In this document: piece by piece, positions 26,654 through 37,673 of the stretch
How the letters are laid out: every line of letters starts with the position of its first letter
How positions within the stretch are numbered: the stretch's first letter is position 1
Assembly (NCBI GenBank): GCA_023334545.1
Contig: JAADVB010000155.1
Span: 1-45,791, forward strand
Reading direction: 5' to 3'
Source: Salisapilia sapeloensis
Taxonomy: Eukaryota > Oomycota > Peronosporomycetes > Peronosporales > Salisapiliaceae
DNA length: 45,791 nt
Notes under the pieces: generated by a model
Told to the model about the DNA's origin: nothing
Database searches by the model: none
The model's input: only the letters and a program-made list of their open reading frames with translations
Program-made: the position numbers and the translations under genes

Positions 26654-27082
26654 TTATTTTCGGATCACTGCGTTTTCACCACTCTTAATAAACACCGCGA
26701 TAAGTTCATCCTTGATTTGTGTCTGCTTGCTACTACCACTGTTTGCTGTCTTTGGAATTATTTCGGTGATCGTTTGCTCTGTCCTACCAAAATCCCTGGA
26801 CCTTATCCGTGAGAAGCAAACGCTACACTCTATGTCTTCGAAACGAGCGCAGTGATCATCGTATCCAAAGTTACGTTCAGCAAGTAGGTCAATGACATCC
26901 ATCATCCACAAGATTTCGTGCTGTCTACTGTAGCTCGGCATCTCTCTCACCCAGTAAGGGACCTTTGTAATGCAGTAGTCATTGCGCCTTGCGTACAAAC
27001 TTGCGTATGTCCCACCCGTCCCGGCTAGACAAGATCCACTGATCACGATGCGTCTCTGCGCCCGACCATGCCCATAATCCAT
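26654..27082 (-). CDS. Doubtful 142-codon hypothetical ORF
   Basis: An ORF from a true ATG at 27082 to TAA at 26654. The composition is protein-like (WMMDVIDLLAERNFGYDDH, ECSVCFSRIRSRDFGR) with no low complexity, but third-position G+C is weaker than in the confident genes. It begins about 200 bp from the FYVE-like gene and runs divergently from it. I recognise no family. It could be a short lineage-specific gene, the remnant of a longer one, or chance. The ECSVC pair alone does not make a RING. Confidence 0.3.
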   Translation of the reverse strand: MDYGHGRAQRRIVISGSCLAGTGGTYASLYARRNDYCITKVPYWVREMPSYSRQHEILWMMDVIDLLAERNFGYDDHCARFEDIECSVCFSRIRSRDFGRTEQTITEIIPKTANSGSSKQTQIKDELIAVFIKSGENAVIRK

Positions 27083-27287
27083 GGACCTAAAGGAATATGT
27101 ACTGCTCTCTCGCTGCTATCCCTACGAAACTTGTGGAGACCAAGCGAGTAATCTAATGCAAGCCAAGGATATCTCGTGCACCGACCCCGCGAGTCACAAA
27201 GTAAAGCGACAAGGGTTGAAGTTCTAACGAGTGGGTTCAGCCACGCACTTGCTGATTTGATTCGATCGGTAGTCAGAAATTCGCAAC

Positions 27288-28901
27288 ATGTCGAGGAGTG
27301 GCTATTCGGACGCGCCTTTACCCAAGATCAAGGTGTCCACGGCGGACAAGCAGCACTGGAGCCGAATCATAACGCACGCACTCAACCATGCTATGTGGGA
27401 GCTCGAACGTAACGATGGGCATGTCGACAAACACGTATGGAAGTGTACTCGGAAGAAGGAGAGATTTGCAATCTACAAAAGCACGGCCAAGCAGCCGAGC
27501 GACCTAGATGCGGTTATTGAAGACCCTGCAATGTGGCACAACGCGTCCATGATGATCATCGGCTCCGTCGAAGGCTCGCTCGAAGATGTGCTCTTGGGGA
27601 TCGCTCATCCGGACGAAGCCTTTCCTTCCGTTCGACGACCACAGGATGAGGTATCGAGTGGACGTCGAGGCTCAGTCGTGAAAATACTACAGTCTCCGTC
27701 CAAGAAAGATCCGTTCAGCTACCGTTGTATCAAATGGGTCATTCTTCCCTCCGGCTCGAGGCTCCAGCAGCCACGCGACTTTGTCTACATCGAAGCAGTT
27801 GGGTGCGTCACGCGGTCCAATGGGCAACCTGTCGGATACTGCATACGGCATTCGATCCAGTTGTCAGCATTGAGAGAGCTTCACGATCAAAACGTGACAC
27901 GCGGATGGGGAGCGGCGACCACGCTTTTCACGCCGTCATCGAATGCGAACGAGGTGGATGTCCGCACCCTTGGTCACTTTAGTGCTGGCAGAGGGCACAA
28001 AATGGCGGACAAACTAAGCATGCGCTTCGCCTCGCAGCTGTTACTGCAGTTTGTCGATGCGGATTATAGCGCATTGCAGAAGAAGCTCGCGTGGCTGTGT
28101 GTGCAGCATCGAGCGTCAACGAGAGTGGAGGCGGCGAGTACTCGTTCTCTAAATAATTACGCAGCGCCCGTTGTTCCGACGGTCAAGATGACTTCATCCG
28201 CATATGGCTGTGGCGTATGCGGGAAGAAGTTTGGTACATTTTCAGCCGTGCTCTCTTGCTACGTGTGCATGCGGCTGACATGCTCCCGCTGCCACATTGA
28301 GATGGCACTGGAAGTGGCACGAACATCACGCGGTCATGGAAGTGAGGGCGGAAGCGATGACTCGTTTAGCATGCAGCGTATAGCGACCGTCTTTTGCAAG
28401 ACGTGTGTGGCTACGGCCAACCGAGCGGATGCGTTTCAGGTAGCGTCGTCGTCTGTACATTCGCACATGTCGGAGCAACAGGTGAAGGAAGAGCCTAAGA
28501 TAGAGCAGCCTCAAGCTCACCGGAGCAGAAGTGCGGCTGTCGTGTCGCGAGGCAAAGGCTCGGACGAGGGCACTAGTTTACCGATTCCGGAGGTGGACGC
28601 GAGTAAGACAAACATCTCCGATCGAATGATTGCACGACTGAGAGAACAGCAAAGTATGGTGTCGATCGACAGCTCGGACGATGAGGTAGAGAGATCGCCT
28701 CGAGTGAGGCAAGAGAGTAACTTAGCGAGAAGGCACCGTGATCAAGGAAAACCAATGCCGACGGTGGCGTATCAGCAGCAGTTGTGGGAGCAAATGGCCT
28801 CTCTCCGGTTTACTGCAGAGTCGACGTATCAGATCGCGAGGCAAAACTCTGCAATGATGTTTGGTAGTCAGTCGACTGAAAGGCCTGTGGAGCTTGATTG
28901 A
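27288..28901 (+). CDS. START-like/FYVE-type zinc-finger protein
   Basis: 537 residues, single exon, ATG at 27288. Residues 1-270 have the layout of the START-like lipid-binding modules that precede FYVE fingers in large oomycete families (MWHNASMMIIGSVEGSLEDV, then RCIKWVILP, DFVYIEAVG and YCIRHSIQL beta-strand pieces). A zinc finger follows at about 309-376 (CGVCGKKF, CYVCMRLTCSRC, VFCKTC), giving four CxxC pairs. It lacks the full R(R/K)HHCR signature of PI3P-binding FYVE domains (RLTCSRCH instead), so PI3P binding is doubtful. The C-terminus is Ser/Arg-rich and disordered, with one short helix. A role at endosomes is inferred only from the family. Confidence 0.8.
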   Translation: MSRSGYSDAPLPKIKVSTADKQHWSRIITHALNHAMWELERNDGHVDKHVWKCTRKKERFAIYKSTAKQPSDLDAVIEDPAMWHNASMMIIGSVEGSLEDVLLGIAHPDEAFPSVRRPQDEVSSGRRGSVVKILQSPSKKDPFSYRCIKWVILPSGSRLQQPRDFVYIEAVGCVTRSNGQPVGYCIRHSIQLSALRELHDQNVTRGWGAATTLFTPSSNANEVDVRTLGHFSAGRGHKMADKLSMRFASQLLLQFVDADYSALQKKLAWLCVQHRASTRVEAASTRSLNNYAAPVVPTVKMTSSAYGCGVCGKKFGTFSAVLSCYVCMRLTCSRCHIEMALEVARTSRGHGSEGGSDDSFSMQRIATVFCKTCVATANRADAFQVASSSVHSHMSEQQVKEEPKIEQPQAHRSRSAAVVSRGKGSDEGTSLPIPEVDASKTNISDRMIARLREQQSMVSIDSSDDEVERSPRVRQESNLARRHRDQGKPMPTVAYQQQLWEQMASLRFTAESTYQIARQNSAMMFGSQSTERPVELD

Positions 28902-30428
28902 CGGGGGCCCGGATGGCACATTGGAATCGTTTCTCCAAAGTCTTCCTTGTGCTATGAAGTTGGTACAGTCGTACCAGGTGCAAGGCGTAAGCGAATGTTC
29001 AAAGTGTATAGCGCACATGCATGAAGGGAGTGTATGTGGACTTTTCAATTTTTAATAACCCGCTTGTCAATCGACAAGTTTTTGTGAAAACCGTTTGGAC
29101 TTGTCTATCGTTTGCTATTTGGTTATTGTAGAGCTCACTTCTTTCCTTTGCTTACCTGCATGAGTTCGATCAGATGCGCAAGATCAAGATTTTCTCGCGG
29201 GCAGACAATTTCCATTTCAGTCTTTATGTCAGTTTCTAGTGGTAACATAGATGGATCGACAGTTCATTTCATCAAATGACTTTCTGTAGCAAAAATCATA
29301 TAGACGGATGTTCCCGTAGAATGCCATAGGAAGTACGGAGTGAGTCTGAGCGCTAGGTTAATGTGCAACAGCGGAGTAAGCAGGAAAATGACACCTGTCG
29401 AAATCGTGAGCAAATTCGTGGGTGGGACTTCATTTTAGCCACGCGATGGAGCACCTTGATCCCACCTACACACCGATCCATCATTTGCCTAACTTGGTTG
29501 TATCACAAGTACTTTTGAACCCCTGCTACATGTCCGTGAGCACGCGCAAAGCTCCGTGGCTTTCTTAGGAGGACAGGAATCGTAGACTTGATCTACATTC
29601 ATTAATTTTCGTAGCATTTATTCATCGTTTCCGATCGTCTATGCATTGTCGAGAGTGGAATCGAGCCATTTGATGATCTCGCTGCAATTACACTCCCTGG
29701 GTTACCGTAGTGATCTGGCGCTTTCGAGCTCTTTCGCTGTTTCTGATAGCTTGTATGTGCTATAGCCATCTATGGTATGCCGACTGACTGAGGATTCCTT
29801 CCTCTGCTACGCTGCGCAAATGTGCCTTTTATTAATCGCGGAGACCGTTTCATTAGTGCTAGCTAGAATATGATATAAGTCTAAACTAATGACTGTAGAC
29901 ACTTTGAAATTGGTATCCCAAGTCTTTTATGGATGAAAGCTTGAAAAGTGAGGTGGCAAAGGCAGCAGGATATGCATATTGCTCTTTTAGTCGCATCCAG
30001 CTCTCATGTCAGTGTACATCAGAGTACCCAAGAAAAGACCTACGTACTCACTACCACATTTCGTCCATTAAAACCAAACCCGAAATTTGTCTATTCGAGC
30101 ACACATATGCCGAAGGACACGTGGATGTGTCGTACAGGTTGATACTACGCGTGACGGATAAGAAATGATCTGTCATTCTCTTAGCTATGCCCTTTACCAC
30201 ATACGTGCATAAATGCACTAGTGACGTGTCATTGCTCAACTTTTATCATTGACAGCGTGGCACGTGAAGTGGACTCCGAGTAGCTGGAATACCTATCGTC
30301 ATGGGGGCAAATGGTACTCATGCCACGTCAGCCACTTTCTACCCACTTCCGTAGAATTTATTCCGAGCGATATCAAGGAGTCCTGACAACCATTTACAAA
30401 TTTGACTCTGGAAACCCAGAAGGAAGGC
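28902..30428. other. 1.5 kb intergenic region
   Basis: Between the FYVE-like gene and the large secreted-protein gene. Only short, AT-rich ORFs are present and none is convincing. A small hairpin, CTTGTC-AATC-GACAAG, followed by TTTTT lies at 29063-29083, about 160 bp after the FYVE-like stop; it may be chance or an RNA 3' end feature. No tRNA, transposon ends or tandem repeats are seen. Confidence 0.5.
30390..30403 (+). promoter_or_regulatory. Oomycete Inr/FPR-like motif
   Basis: CCATTTACAAATTT matches the oomycete core promoter consensus TCATTYYNCAWTTT at most positions with correct spacing. It ends 25 nt before the ATG at 30429. It supports both transcription of the secreted-protein gene and the use of the signal-peptide exon. 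Confidence 0.55.
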
Positions 30429-33400
30429 ATGAATCCAATGCGACTGTTGCTTGCAACATGTATGCTTGTATCGTGCATTGGAGCAGCGCTCGGTCAAAAT
30501 TCGACCGACACAAACAAAACTGACGCTGGCGGATCGCAAGACTTTGTATGTTCCGTATTCTTCATACTGACGAAGTTAAAACTTAGCATGGAAATAGGAT
30601 GGATGGAAGCACGCGTCGAGTGTGGAGGACCTGTCAGAGTTCAAAAACGGAAATGGTGGTTACACGTTTAACGTTCAACCATGCTTTTACGCGGTCTATA
30701 CTAGTGGAGGGACCGTGGCGGACTCTAAGTCCAACAAAGACGATGATCCCAAAGTGCACGTTGTCTCTAGTAAAAAGAACGATTCCAATTCGATGAATGT
30801 GAAGTTCGACTCTGGAAAAGCTGTCATTAGCGACAGTGATAAACACGTTTGGAAACTTGACAAGTCTGGAAATCTTCAGTGGACAGACAAGGACAAGGAC
30901 GCGACAAAGTTCGACGTGTTTGTAAATGAAGAGGAGCCGGACGTGCTCTTTTTCATGGCCGATGAGCAAGTACTCTCAATTGTCTCCGGAAGCGAAAAAG
31001 ATTTTCTTGGCGGATATTTTAAGAAAGATGTTGACATTTGGGCAGCGGGATTGCTCTCCCCATTTTCATTGTTCACATCAGCTTCCAAAGACGCTTCCAA
31101 GTGTGTAAGCGAAGTCGTGCTTAACCAACGACGTGAAGCACTTCGGAATAATCTAAAACCTTCGCCCCTCTTCCTCGCATACGACTATGGAGAGTCAGTT
31201 CCTTTGGGAATGAGCTTTTTTGACGTGAAAGACATGGTGCCAAGCACTATTCAAGACCTGTATGCTTTTATTCGTACGGTGGCATGGGTCGTCGTGGTCG
31301 GAGAGCCTGGCTACAAGGATACATACTATTCGCTTGGCTATGCGCTGCCGCAGGAGTTTGGAATTTACGACATAATCAAGAACTCGGGTCTAGATGATGA
31401 ATCGATGGGAAAGCTCGTACAATACATGCAACATGAAGTTCGCTGGGGTGGGTTTAGTACACCGCAAGACGAACTCGAGGTGATCATGTTTATGAGCTTA
31501 CTCCTGGAGTATGCTCTGAGGGAAGACATGGATGCAGACAAGCCTTTCTTTATGGATGATAGTAAGTCGCCGACAGATATCATGAAGAATTCCTTTAAGG
31601 CTTCTGCGACATTGGCATTCATGACGTCAAACAGTACGATTCTCGAAAAGCTCAAATATGTGGATCCGATGCAGATGGATAACAGTCAAGATGCGTACAT
31701 GGGCAAAGACAGTGACGGTCGGTATTGGTTTGCCGATTTAGTTGACAGCAACAACGACGATATCAACAATGAGAAGACGTTCGTGGAACTCGCACTCCTA
31801 AGGTACCTAAGGAAGACAAAATATGTTTCCGAGGTGGACGAAAGCAACACGGAAACGTCGGTAGGCTCTGGTGTCGCGAGTGCCGTCATGAAAGAGTTGA
31901 GTCCTCTGCTCTCCAACTTCAATGTGAGTGGATTGGCCGAGTACTCGTTGAAGCCCGGCTTTACTGGCGCTATAGATGTATCGAAGGAAGTGTGTTCAAA
32001 GGGTACGAGCCTTCCATTCTGTTTAATGACTGGTGCGATGAGCCAAGCAAACGGATTAGGAAGCGCGTACCGATCATCATTCATCGCGAATGCGACGACC
32101 CAAACGACTACAATGGGCTCGATCAAATTTCAAGAGTACATCTCGCGAATCTTGGAGCAACTCGATACCGAATCGGTCACCCAGATCGTTGTGAATGCGT
32201 CAACAGAGCTGCAGGAGTACATGAAGAAAAGTGTGTATGAGATTGCCGATACGATTGACAAGCGTACGTTGGAAGGGATCGAGAAACAGAACAAACTTGT
32301 CAGTGAAAACATCGTGGAACTGGGCAGCTATCTCGACGCGGTGAATAGTTTTGATTATGGGGTTCGCCAGGAAAAGTTCGATAAGCTACGGGAAGTGGCG
32401 CTAAAGGGCATGATGACGGCCATGACTCTTAAGGATGACTTGAGTGACCTGCTCGACGACCTTCTTAGCAAAGCACACGAGGAACAGAGTATTCAGGCTG
32501 TATTTAACTCGTTTGAAGCTGTTATTGGCATTGTTGCCATGTTAATACCAACGCAAAAGGTAGTGAGTGAGGTCGAAGGCGCCGCCGTAGATGCCACTTC
32601 CAAGATCGCCAAAGACATCTTCTCGGCTTCCCAAGAAACGAGTACAGGTGCCTCCACAGCGAGCGGTATCCAAGGAATAATAATGAATGCGTTCAATCTG
32701 AAGGATATCGGAGACGTTTCCAACTACATTGACAACGGACTTAACGATGAACTCGAGGACGCTTTTGGGAACGCTGGCAATGTGATTGATCGCCTGGTAG
32801 ACATTCGGAGCGCAATAAATCCCATTCTGAACGACGGCGAGAAGCTGGATGATGAAGCGCTTCAGCAACACTCGAACGCGTTCTTGAACGCATACAAGAG
32901 CTATTCTTCGCCCATCCTCCCGAGTACTGCAGACAAGATGGCTACTGCATATTCCTCGATCATCGATGGTCTCTGCACGCTGATCGACCGTGACGCATAT
33001 CCCCCGTGTGTGGTGGGCAAGCCATTGCCGTCGGAAGTGTTTGGTAACCTCGCAGAAGCCATCGAGTATGGTGAAAACGCTCTGTCCGTACTTGCTGATC
33101 TCGCGACGACTGCCGTGAGCAAGCAGCAGGCAAAGCAAATTAAAGACAACGCCGAGAACATGGATATAACTCCGGACAAGTCGGACATCGAAGAGAACAA
33201 AGAATCTCGTCAGAAGTTCTGGAGACAATGGCAGCGGCGCGCCAACTATTCGACTATCTTGAGCAAGTCCGTGGATATGTCGCAGCGTGTGCGCCTTCTC
33301 GAGGCGACGCTAGTGTACTGCAACTATGAGACGTACCAGGAAGGTGGTGAGCCGACCGACTTTTGCAAGGGTGTGTTCGCCGGTGAGACGCTAGATAAAG

Positions 33401-34614
33401 AAGACATTCGAAAGGCGGTCGACTACAAGTCGGACACGCAGATTTCGACAAAGGATATTACTGATGCATTGATTCCAACGCTACCAGAGGAGTCTGGACA
33501 GACAGCGTTCATAAACATTGGACGATTAATGGCTGGCGAAACGGTAACCTTCCGCTTGCCTGGGAACCAGACGTGGCTAAAGAAGCACAACTGGCTTCCG
33601 AATGATGTGGACATTGAAAAGGATATCATTACGATCCAAGACATCGACCTGTACCTCGTCCCACCGTACTCTACGTACATGGAGGAAGAAACCTCGCCGG
33701 AAGTCAAGTTGAAATTCACAGGCACATCGGACCTCGGTCCGGCCATGAAAAACAAGAAAGTGGTGATTCCGAGCTACACTTTCAGTACGAGCTATACGAT
33801 GGAGCCAGCGGATTCGGACGCTTGTGACGGCGGTACTATCAAGGATTGGAGTGCGGATCAATGTAAGGGTCTGCCTGTGGCATGCCAGCGTTCCAAGGGA
33901 GGTGGTCCGTACCCAGACATGTATCCTTCGCTCTTCAGTACATTTGAAGTCTCTGCGGTGCTTGAGGAGAACAGTGGCGGCTTAATGCAGTTCGGATCAC
34001 TCGCGACGCAATTGTACTTGCATGCTGATGCCAAGGTCCGCGTCATCAAGAATGTGAAGTATGAAAGCGTCGATGATCCATTGGCAGAAGCCTCTGAAGC
34101 TGGTTCGTGGGAGAAATATTCGAGCGATGAAGGTTCAGAGTCCATGGACATTGGGTCCCTAGCGAATGAAACGCTTCCGACTGATGATGGCTCCACGGCC
34201 GACTCCGTCGGTACTGGCAGTATTTCTGACGATGACAATTTTTCCGTTGGAGATGAAGATGGTGCTTCCAGCAGCGGAAACTCGTCCGTTGGAGACGGTG
34301 AAGAGGATGGTTCCGGCAGTGCAAGCATGTCCGTTGGAGACAAAGACGCTAGTTCATCGGCTTCTACATCGTCATCCGGTAGCTCCACAGGCTCTGCTAA
34401 CGAAACGGGGTCATCTACCAGTGTCGAGCGAAAGCTAGCGGAAAAAGCGGATGGTCGTTGCTGTGACGTGGGTCAGTACTATGACTTGTCAAGTAGCGAT
34501 TGCTTGGACTGTCCTCCTGGCTCGATATCTCAGATGGGCGGCTTGTACTGCATCTACGTGACGGAAGAAGACTTTAAAGCTTCTGTAAAAGGCGTTAAGA
34601 GCGACGAAGAGTAG
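30429..34614 (+). CDS. Large secreted protein of unknown function
   Basis: Two exons: 30429-30545 (39 codons) and 30598-34614, joined across a 52-nt intron (GTATGT...AATAG, phase 0). The 1377-residue product begins with a clear signal peptide (about 1-22, RLLLATCMLVSCIGAALG, then QNSTDTNKT). The long body mixes helical and beta segments with NxS/T sites and no internal membrane span that I can see. Near the C-terminus come an acidic Ser-rich SVGD-repeat linker and a small Cys-rich module (CCDVGQYYDL ... CLDCPPGS ... LYC). No RXLR or LFLAK motif is present near the N-terminus. The second exon alone has no early ATG, so the signal exon is needed. I recognise no catalytic domain. It ends 120 bp from the MCM4 stop, convergent. 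Confidence 0.85.
34240..34401 (+). repeat. SVGD-type acidic Ser-rich repeat
   Basis: Three copies of SVGD followed by acidic, Gly and Ser residues, at about 34243, 34285 and 34330 (spacing 42-45 nt), then a Ser/Thr/Gly run. It forms a flexible, probably glycosylated linker before the C-terminal Cys-rich module of the secreted protein. Confidence 0.7.
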
Positions 34615-34734
34615 ATGTGCAGGAGGAAACACTAATACGACGAAGAGCTCGGTTTATAATTCGTAATGAAAGCATCGTTTGGCAGTACGTTGAAGCTATT
34701 CCATCAACTATCGGCATCCAAAGTGTATACTTTA

Positions 34735-37620
34735 CTACTCTTCTACATCCCCTAGATACCGTACTTGACCATGAGCAACTTGGATAAGTCCATCGGCTTC
34801 CAGTGCTCGTAATGCTGCTTGGAATTCAGACGTCCCGACCTCCGATCCGTTCGCATTCTCCTCCACGAGCTTCCGTAACTCCGAGATAGTGATCGACGTC
34901 GAAGATCGTTTCACATGCTCCGTTAAAACGTTGCGTACATCCTCCAGGAGCGCCTGTGTCGCCTCTCGCTCTCGACCGCTATGACCAGTCTGGAGCAAGT
35001 CCATATCGATCGTCCCGGTGCGTGGATCCAGAGCTGAGCGCTGTGTCGCTACATTCATCAGCCGCAGCGCTTCATCGACATCTGCCCGCCCGACGCTCTC
35101 GGCTAGTTTCATCCGCGCTAACGCCTCGGACAATCGAATGAGCGACTCGAGTTGCCGCGGTGTCGCCGTGATCGTCTTCTTCGTCCGGCCTCCGAGTCTC
35201 CTCAGATCGAGATACGCACTCAACAGCGCTTCTCTCGCACCCGCCGACAGACGTGGATGCACCTGCTTCTTCGTGTATGCAATGTACTCTGTCAATGTCG
35301 CCATGGGAATGATCTCTTTCGTCTCTCCATCCGATCGACTGCCATTCGCTCGATCGTAGTAGAGCGACACAATGTGCTTCGCCAGGCGTCGATCGCTTTC
35401 TGGCTGTGGCTTGTCTAGTAGCAAGTAGATCAGATCGAAACGCGAGAGGAGTGTCGGGAGGACGTTGACGTTCTCAATCACCGACTTGTTCGGGTTATAT
35501 CTCGACTCGATCGGATTCGCGGATGCGAGGATCGATGCACGGGCGTTGAGAGAGCAGATGATGCCTGCCTTGGCGAGAGAGACCGTCTGCTGCTCCATGA
35601 CTTCATGCAATACACCACGTGCCGAGTCGGACATTTTATCGAACTCATCGATACAGCAGACACCTTCATCGGATAGAACGAGAGCGCCGGATTCAAGGAC
35701 CAAGTCGCCTGTTTCGGCGTCTCGAACGACACTTGCGGTGAGACCGACGGCTGAACTGCCTTTACCAGAGGTGTAGATCGATCGAGGCGATAGCTTATGG
35801 ACGTAGGAAAGGAGCTGGGACTTGGATGTACCTGGATCACCACACAACAAGACGTTCACGTCTGCTCTGGCGCCTGATTTACTAGCGAGAGGTCCAGACG
35901 CAGTGGATTCATCTCTTTCCGACGGGCGGATGGTGTTCCCATGTCGATCTTTCCGTGTGCCTCCGAAGAGCATGCACAAGATGCCTTTCTTAACGTCATC
36001 CATCTCCCAGATCGATGGCGCTAAGGACTCTGCTAGGTTCTGATAGACGTTCGGGTGTCGAGCAATACGTTCAAACTCTTGTACTTTGTACGGACTAAAG
36101 CCATGCCTACTTTCCATCGGTACATCCGAAGGTGATCCATCGACTGAAGCATGTGCCAAGGCATGCGTCACGTCAGTTGATGGTGTCTCATCCGCTCGAC
36201 TGAGTTCATCGACACGACGGAAGTGGACGACGTCGACATAGGTTTTAAAGACGCTCTTGACGACGCGCTGTCGACTGGAATTCCGCAGTGGGACGGCGCG
36301 ATAGATGCCAGTGACTTCGACTTTATCACCAGGACGCACGGCATCCACGAGGTCATCGAACGCAAAGAGCATGACCGTGTACGGCGTCTCACCTTCAGGA
36401 ATCGCATCCGGGGTCTCCTGCATCTTAATCAGTTGTTTATCAGTAAAGGCACATCGGTTATGGATCATCTCCATGCTCGCTCTCGAGTTACAACGTTCAC
36501 AGAAGCCAGGTTCATCAATCCGACCACGATCTAACGCGACAGTCGTCGAGTAGTGGCAGATACCACATCGGAAGAAGGCTTCTTTCAAGTCTGGGATCAA
36601 CGCACTGCATCGCGTGACCATGCCTTTAAGACGGACCAATTGGTCGATGTCGCTTGGGTTGAGACTTCGCATCGGGCTCTGGTCACGAAGGTTGAACGGA
36701 CGTACTTGCAGCCTCAAGCTCTCTTCTTCACTTTCCGAGGGTGCGAGAGTCCGGTATTCCTCTTGGATGACCATGTCGAGGATACGAATGAGTACTTGAG
36801 GGAAGAGAACGAGTTGGTTGTATAGTTTGCGTGTCGGAGGGTACTGGATCAAGTGCTGTGCATCGAGGTCTAGGACAGAAGATTGGGACATGGCTAGCTG
36901 TCGGAGCTGGTGCAAGTACTGTGTGTCGCCGTGGAAACCGGACGTGTCTCGACCACGGAAGGCGTGGACAAAGTCTCGGAAGAGCTGCATGGACTCAGCG
37001 ACACTGATGTTGGTGCCCCATACGACTGCGCCGTTGAAGGACTGCTCATTGTCTCTGGCAGTACGAGCAGAAGCGGAGAAGGATGGAGGCGAATGTGGTT
37101 CGGATGGAGCACTGCTGGTCGGTGATGCTGGTGGACGAGGCAGTGGCGCATCGCCACCGTCTGTCTGTTCATTTCCGTTCACCTCGGCGTTCATGTCGTC
37201 GTCTTGTCGACCGATCCGCCACTCGGAACGACCTAAATCACCTCGTGGAAGCTGTCGCTGAGCCATTCGCCGTAGCTCGGCCTCGACATCATCTTCATTC
37301 TCATCGTCATTAGCGTAGCGACTCAAGTAGCGAGGCGCAGAGGTGTTGTCGACGGAAGTGCTCATTTCAGCAAACATGGATGGGTTCTGATCGGTCGCCG
37401 AGACGGCGGACGCGGACACGGATTGTGCCGATGTCGGGGATGGAGGGCTCGGAGGCGTTGCTGGCAGCTCTGAGTCGCCATTGTTCATGGATGTGTTTGC
37501 TTCGATGGTGGACTGCGTGTTTTCACCTGTCGACGCAGTGTTCGTATTGTCTACGGATGAACTAGGAGACGGTGGTGTTGCTGGTGGAGCACCCATGTCG
37601 ACATCGTCATCTTGGTCCAT
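34735..37620 (-). CDS. MCM4: MCM4 replicative helicase subunit
   Basis: 961 residues, single exon, ATG at 37620 (MDQDDDVDMG). MCM4 is one of six subunits of the MCM2-7 helicase loaded at origins in G1. Visible: a disordered Ser/Thr/Pro-rich N-terminus, the usual target of DDK and CDK; the C4 zinc finger C352-x2-C355 ... C374-x2-C377; Walker A GDPGTSKSQ at 594-602; Walker B CCIDEFDKM; the EVMEQQT and LNARASILASANPIESRYNP segments; the arginine finger LLSRFD; and a C-terminal winged helix. ANPIESRYNP followed by ENVNVLPTLLSRFDLIYLLLD favours MCM4 over its paralogues. The TTG-initiated extension to 37653 overlaps the E2F-like site and is unlikely to be used. Confidence 0.96.
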   Translation of the reverse strand: MDQDDDVDMGAPPATPPSPSSSVDNTNTASTGENTQSTIEANTSMNNGDSELPATPPSPPSPTSAQSVSASAVSATDQNPSMFAEMSTSVDNTSAPRYLSRYANDDENEDDVEAELRRMAQRQLPRGDLGRSEWRIGRQDDDMNAEVNGNEQTDGGDAPLPRPPASPTSSAPSEPHSPPSFSASARTARDNEQSFNGAVVWGTNISVAESMQLFRDFVHAFRGRDTSGFHGDTQYLHQLRQLAMSQSSVLDLDAQHLIQYPPTRKLYNQLVLFPQVLIRILDMVIQEEYRTLAPSESEEESLRLQVRPFNLRDQSPMRSLNPSDIDQLVRLKGMVTRCSALIPDLKEAFFRCGICHYSTTVALDRGRIDEPGFCERCNSRASMEMIHNRCAFTDKQLIKMQETPDAIPEGETPYTVMLFAFDDLVDAVRPGDKVEVTGIYRAVPLRNSSRQRVVKSVFKTYVDVVHFRRVDELSRADETPSTDVTHALAHASVDGSPSDVPMESRHGFSPYKVQEFERIARHPNVYQNLAESLAPSIWEMDDVKKGILCMLFGGTRKDRHGNTIRPSERDESTASGPLASKSGARADVNVLLCGDPGTSKSQLLSYVHKLSPRSIYTSGKGSSAVGLTASVVRDAETGDLVLESGALVLSDEGVCCIDEFDKMSDSARGVLHEVMEQQTVSLAKAGIICSLNARASILASANPIESRYNPNKSVIENVNVLPTLLSRFDLIYLLLDKPQPESDRRLAKHIVSLYYDRANGSRSDGETKEIIPMATLTEYIAYTKKQVHPRLSAGAREALLSAYLDLRRLGGRTKKTITATPRQLESLIRLSEALARMKLAESVGRADVDEALRLMNVATQRSALDPRTGTIDMDLLQTGHSGREREATQALLEDVRNVLTEHVKRSSTSITISELRKLVEENANGSEVGTSEFQAALRALEADGLIQVAHGQVRYLGDVEE

Positions 37621-37642
37621 TTGAGCTGGAGGCGATCGATGG

Positions 37643-37673
37643 TTTCCCGCCAAATTTAAATGCGCGCATTTAA
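37643..37673 (-). promoter_or_regulatory. E2F-like site and 18-bp palindrome upstream of MCM4
   Basis: TTTCCCGCCAAA at 37643-37654 fits the E2F consensus TTTSSCGC and lies 23-34 bp before the MCM4 ATG. Two bases further on, TTAAATGCGCGCATTTAA (37656-37673) is a perfect 18-bp palindrome with a GCGCGC core. The minus strand here also reads GCATTTAAATTT, which could serve as a poor Inr/FPR. E2F control of MCM genes is well established in animals and plants; its use here is inferred from motif and position. Confidence 0.55.

Noticed and set aside
29063-29083. Hairpin followed by a T run resembling a bacterial terminator
   Set aside because: The genome is eukaryotic; a 6-bp stem in 1.5 kb of AT-rich DNA is expected by chance.
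30429-30700. RXLR or Crinkler effector in the secreted gene
   Set aside because: The region after the signal peptide has no RXLR-EER or LFLAK motif, and the protein is far larger than typical RXLR effectors.
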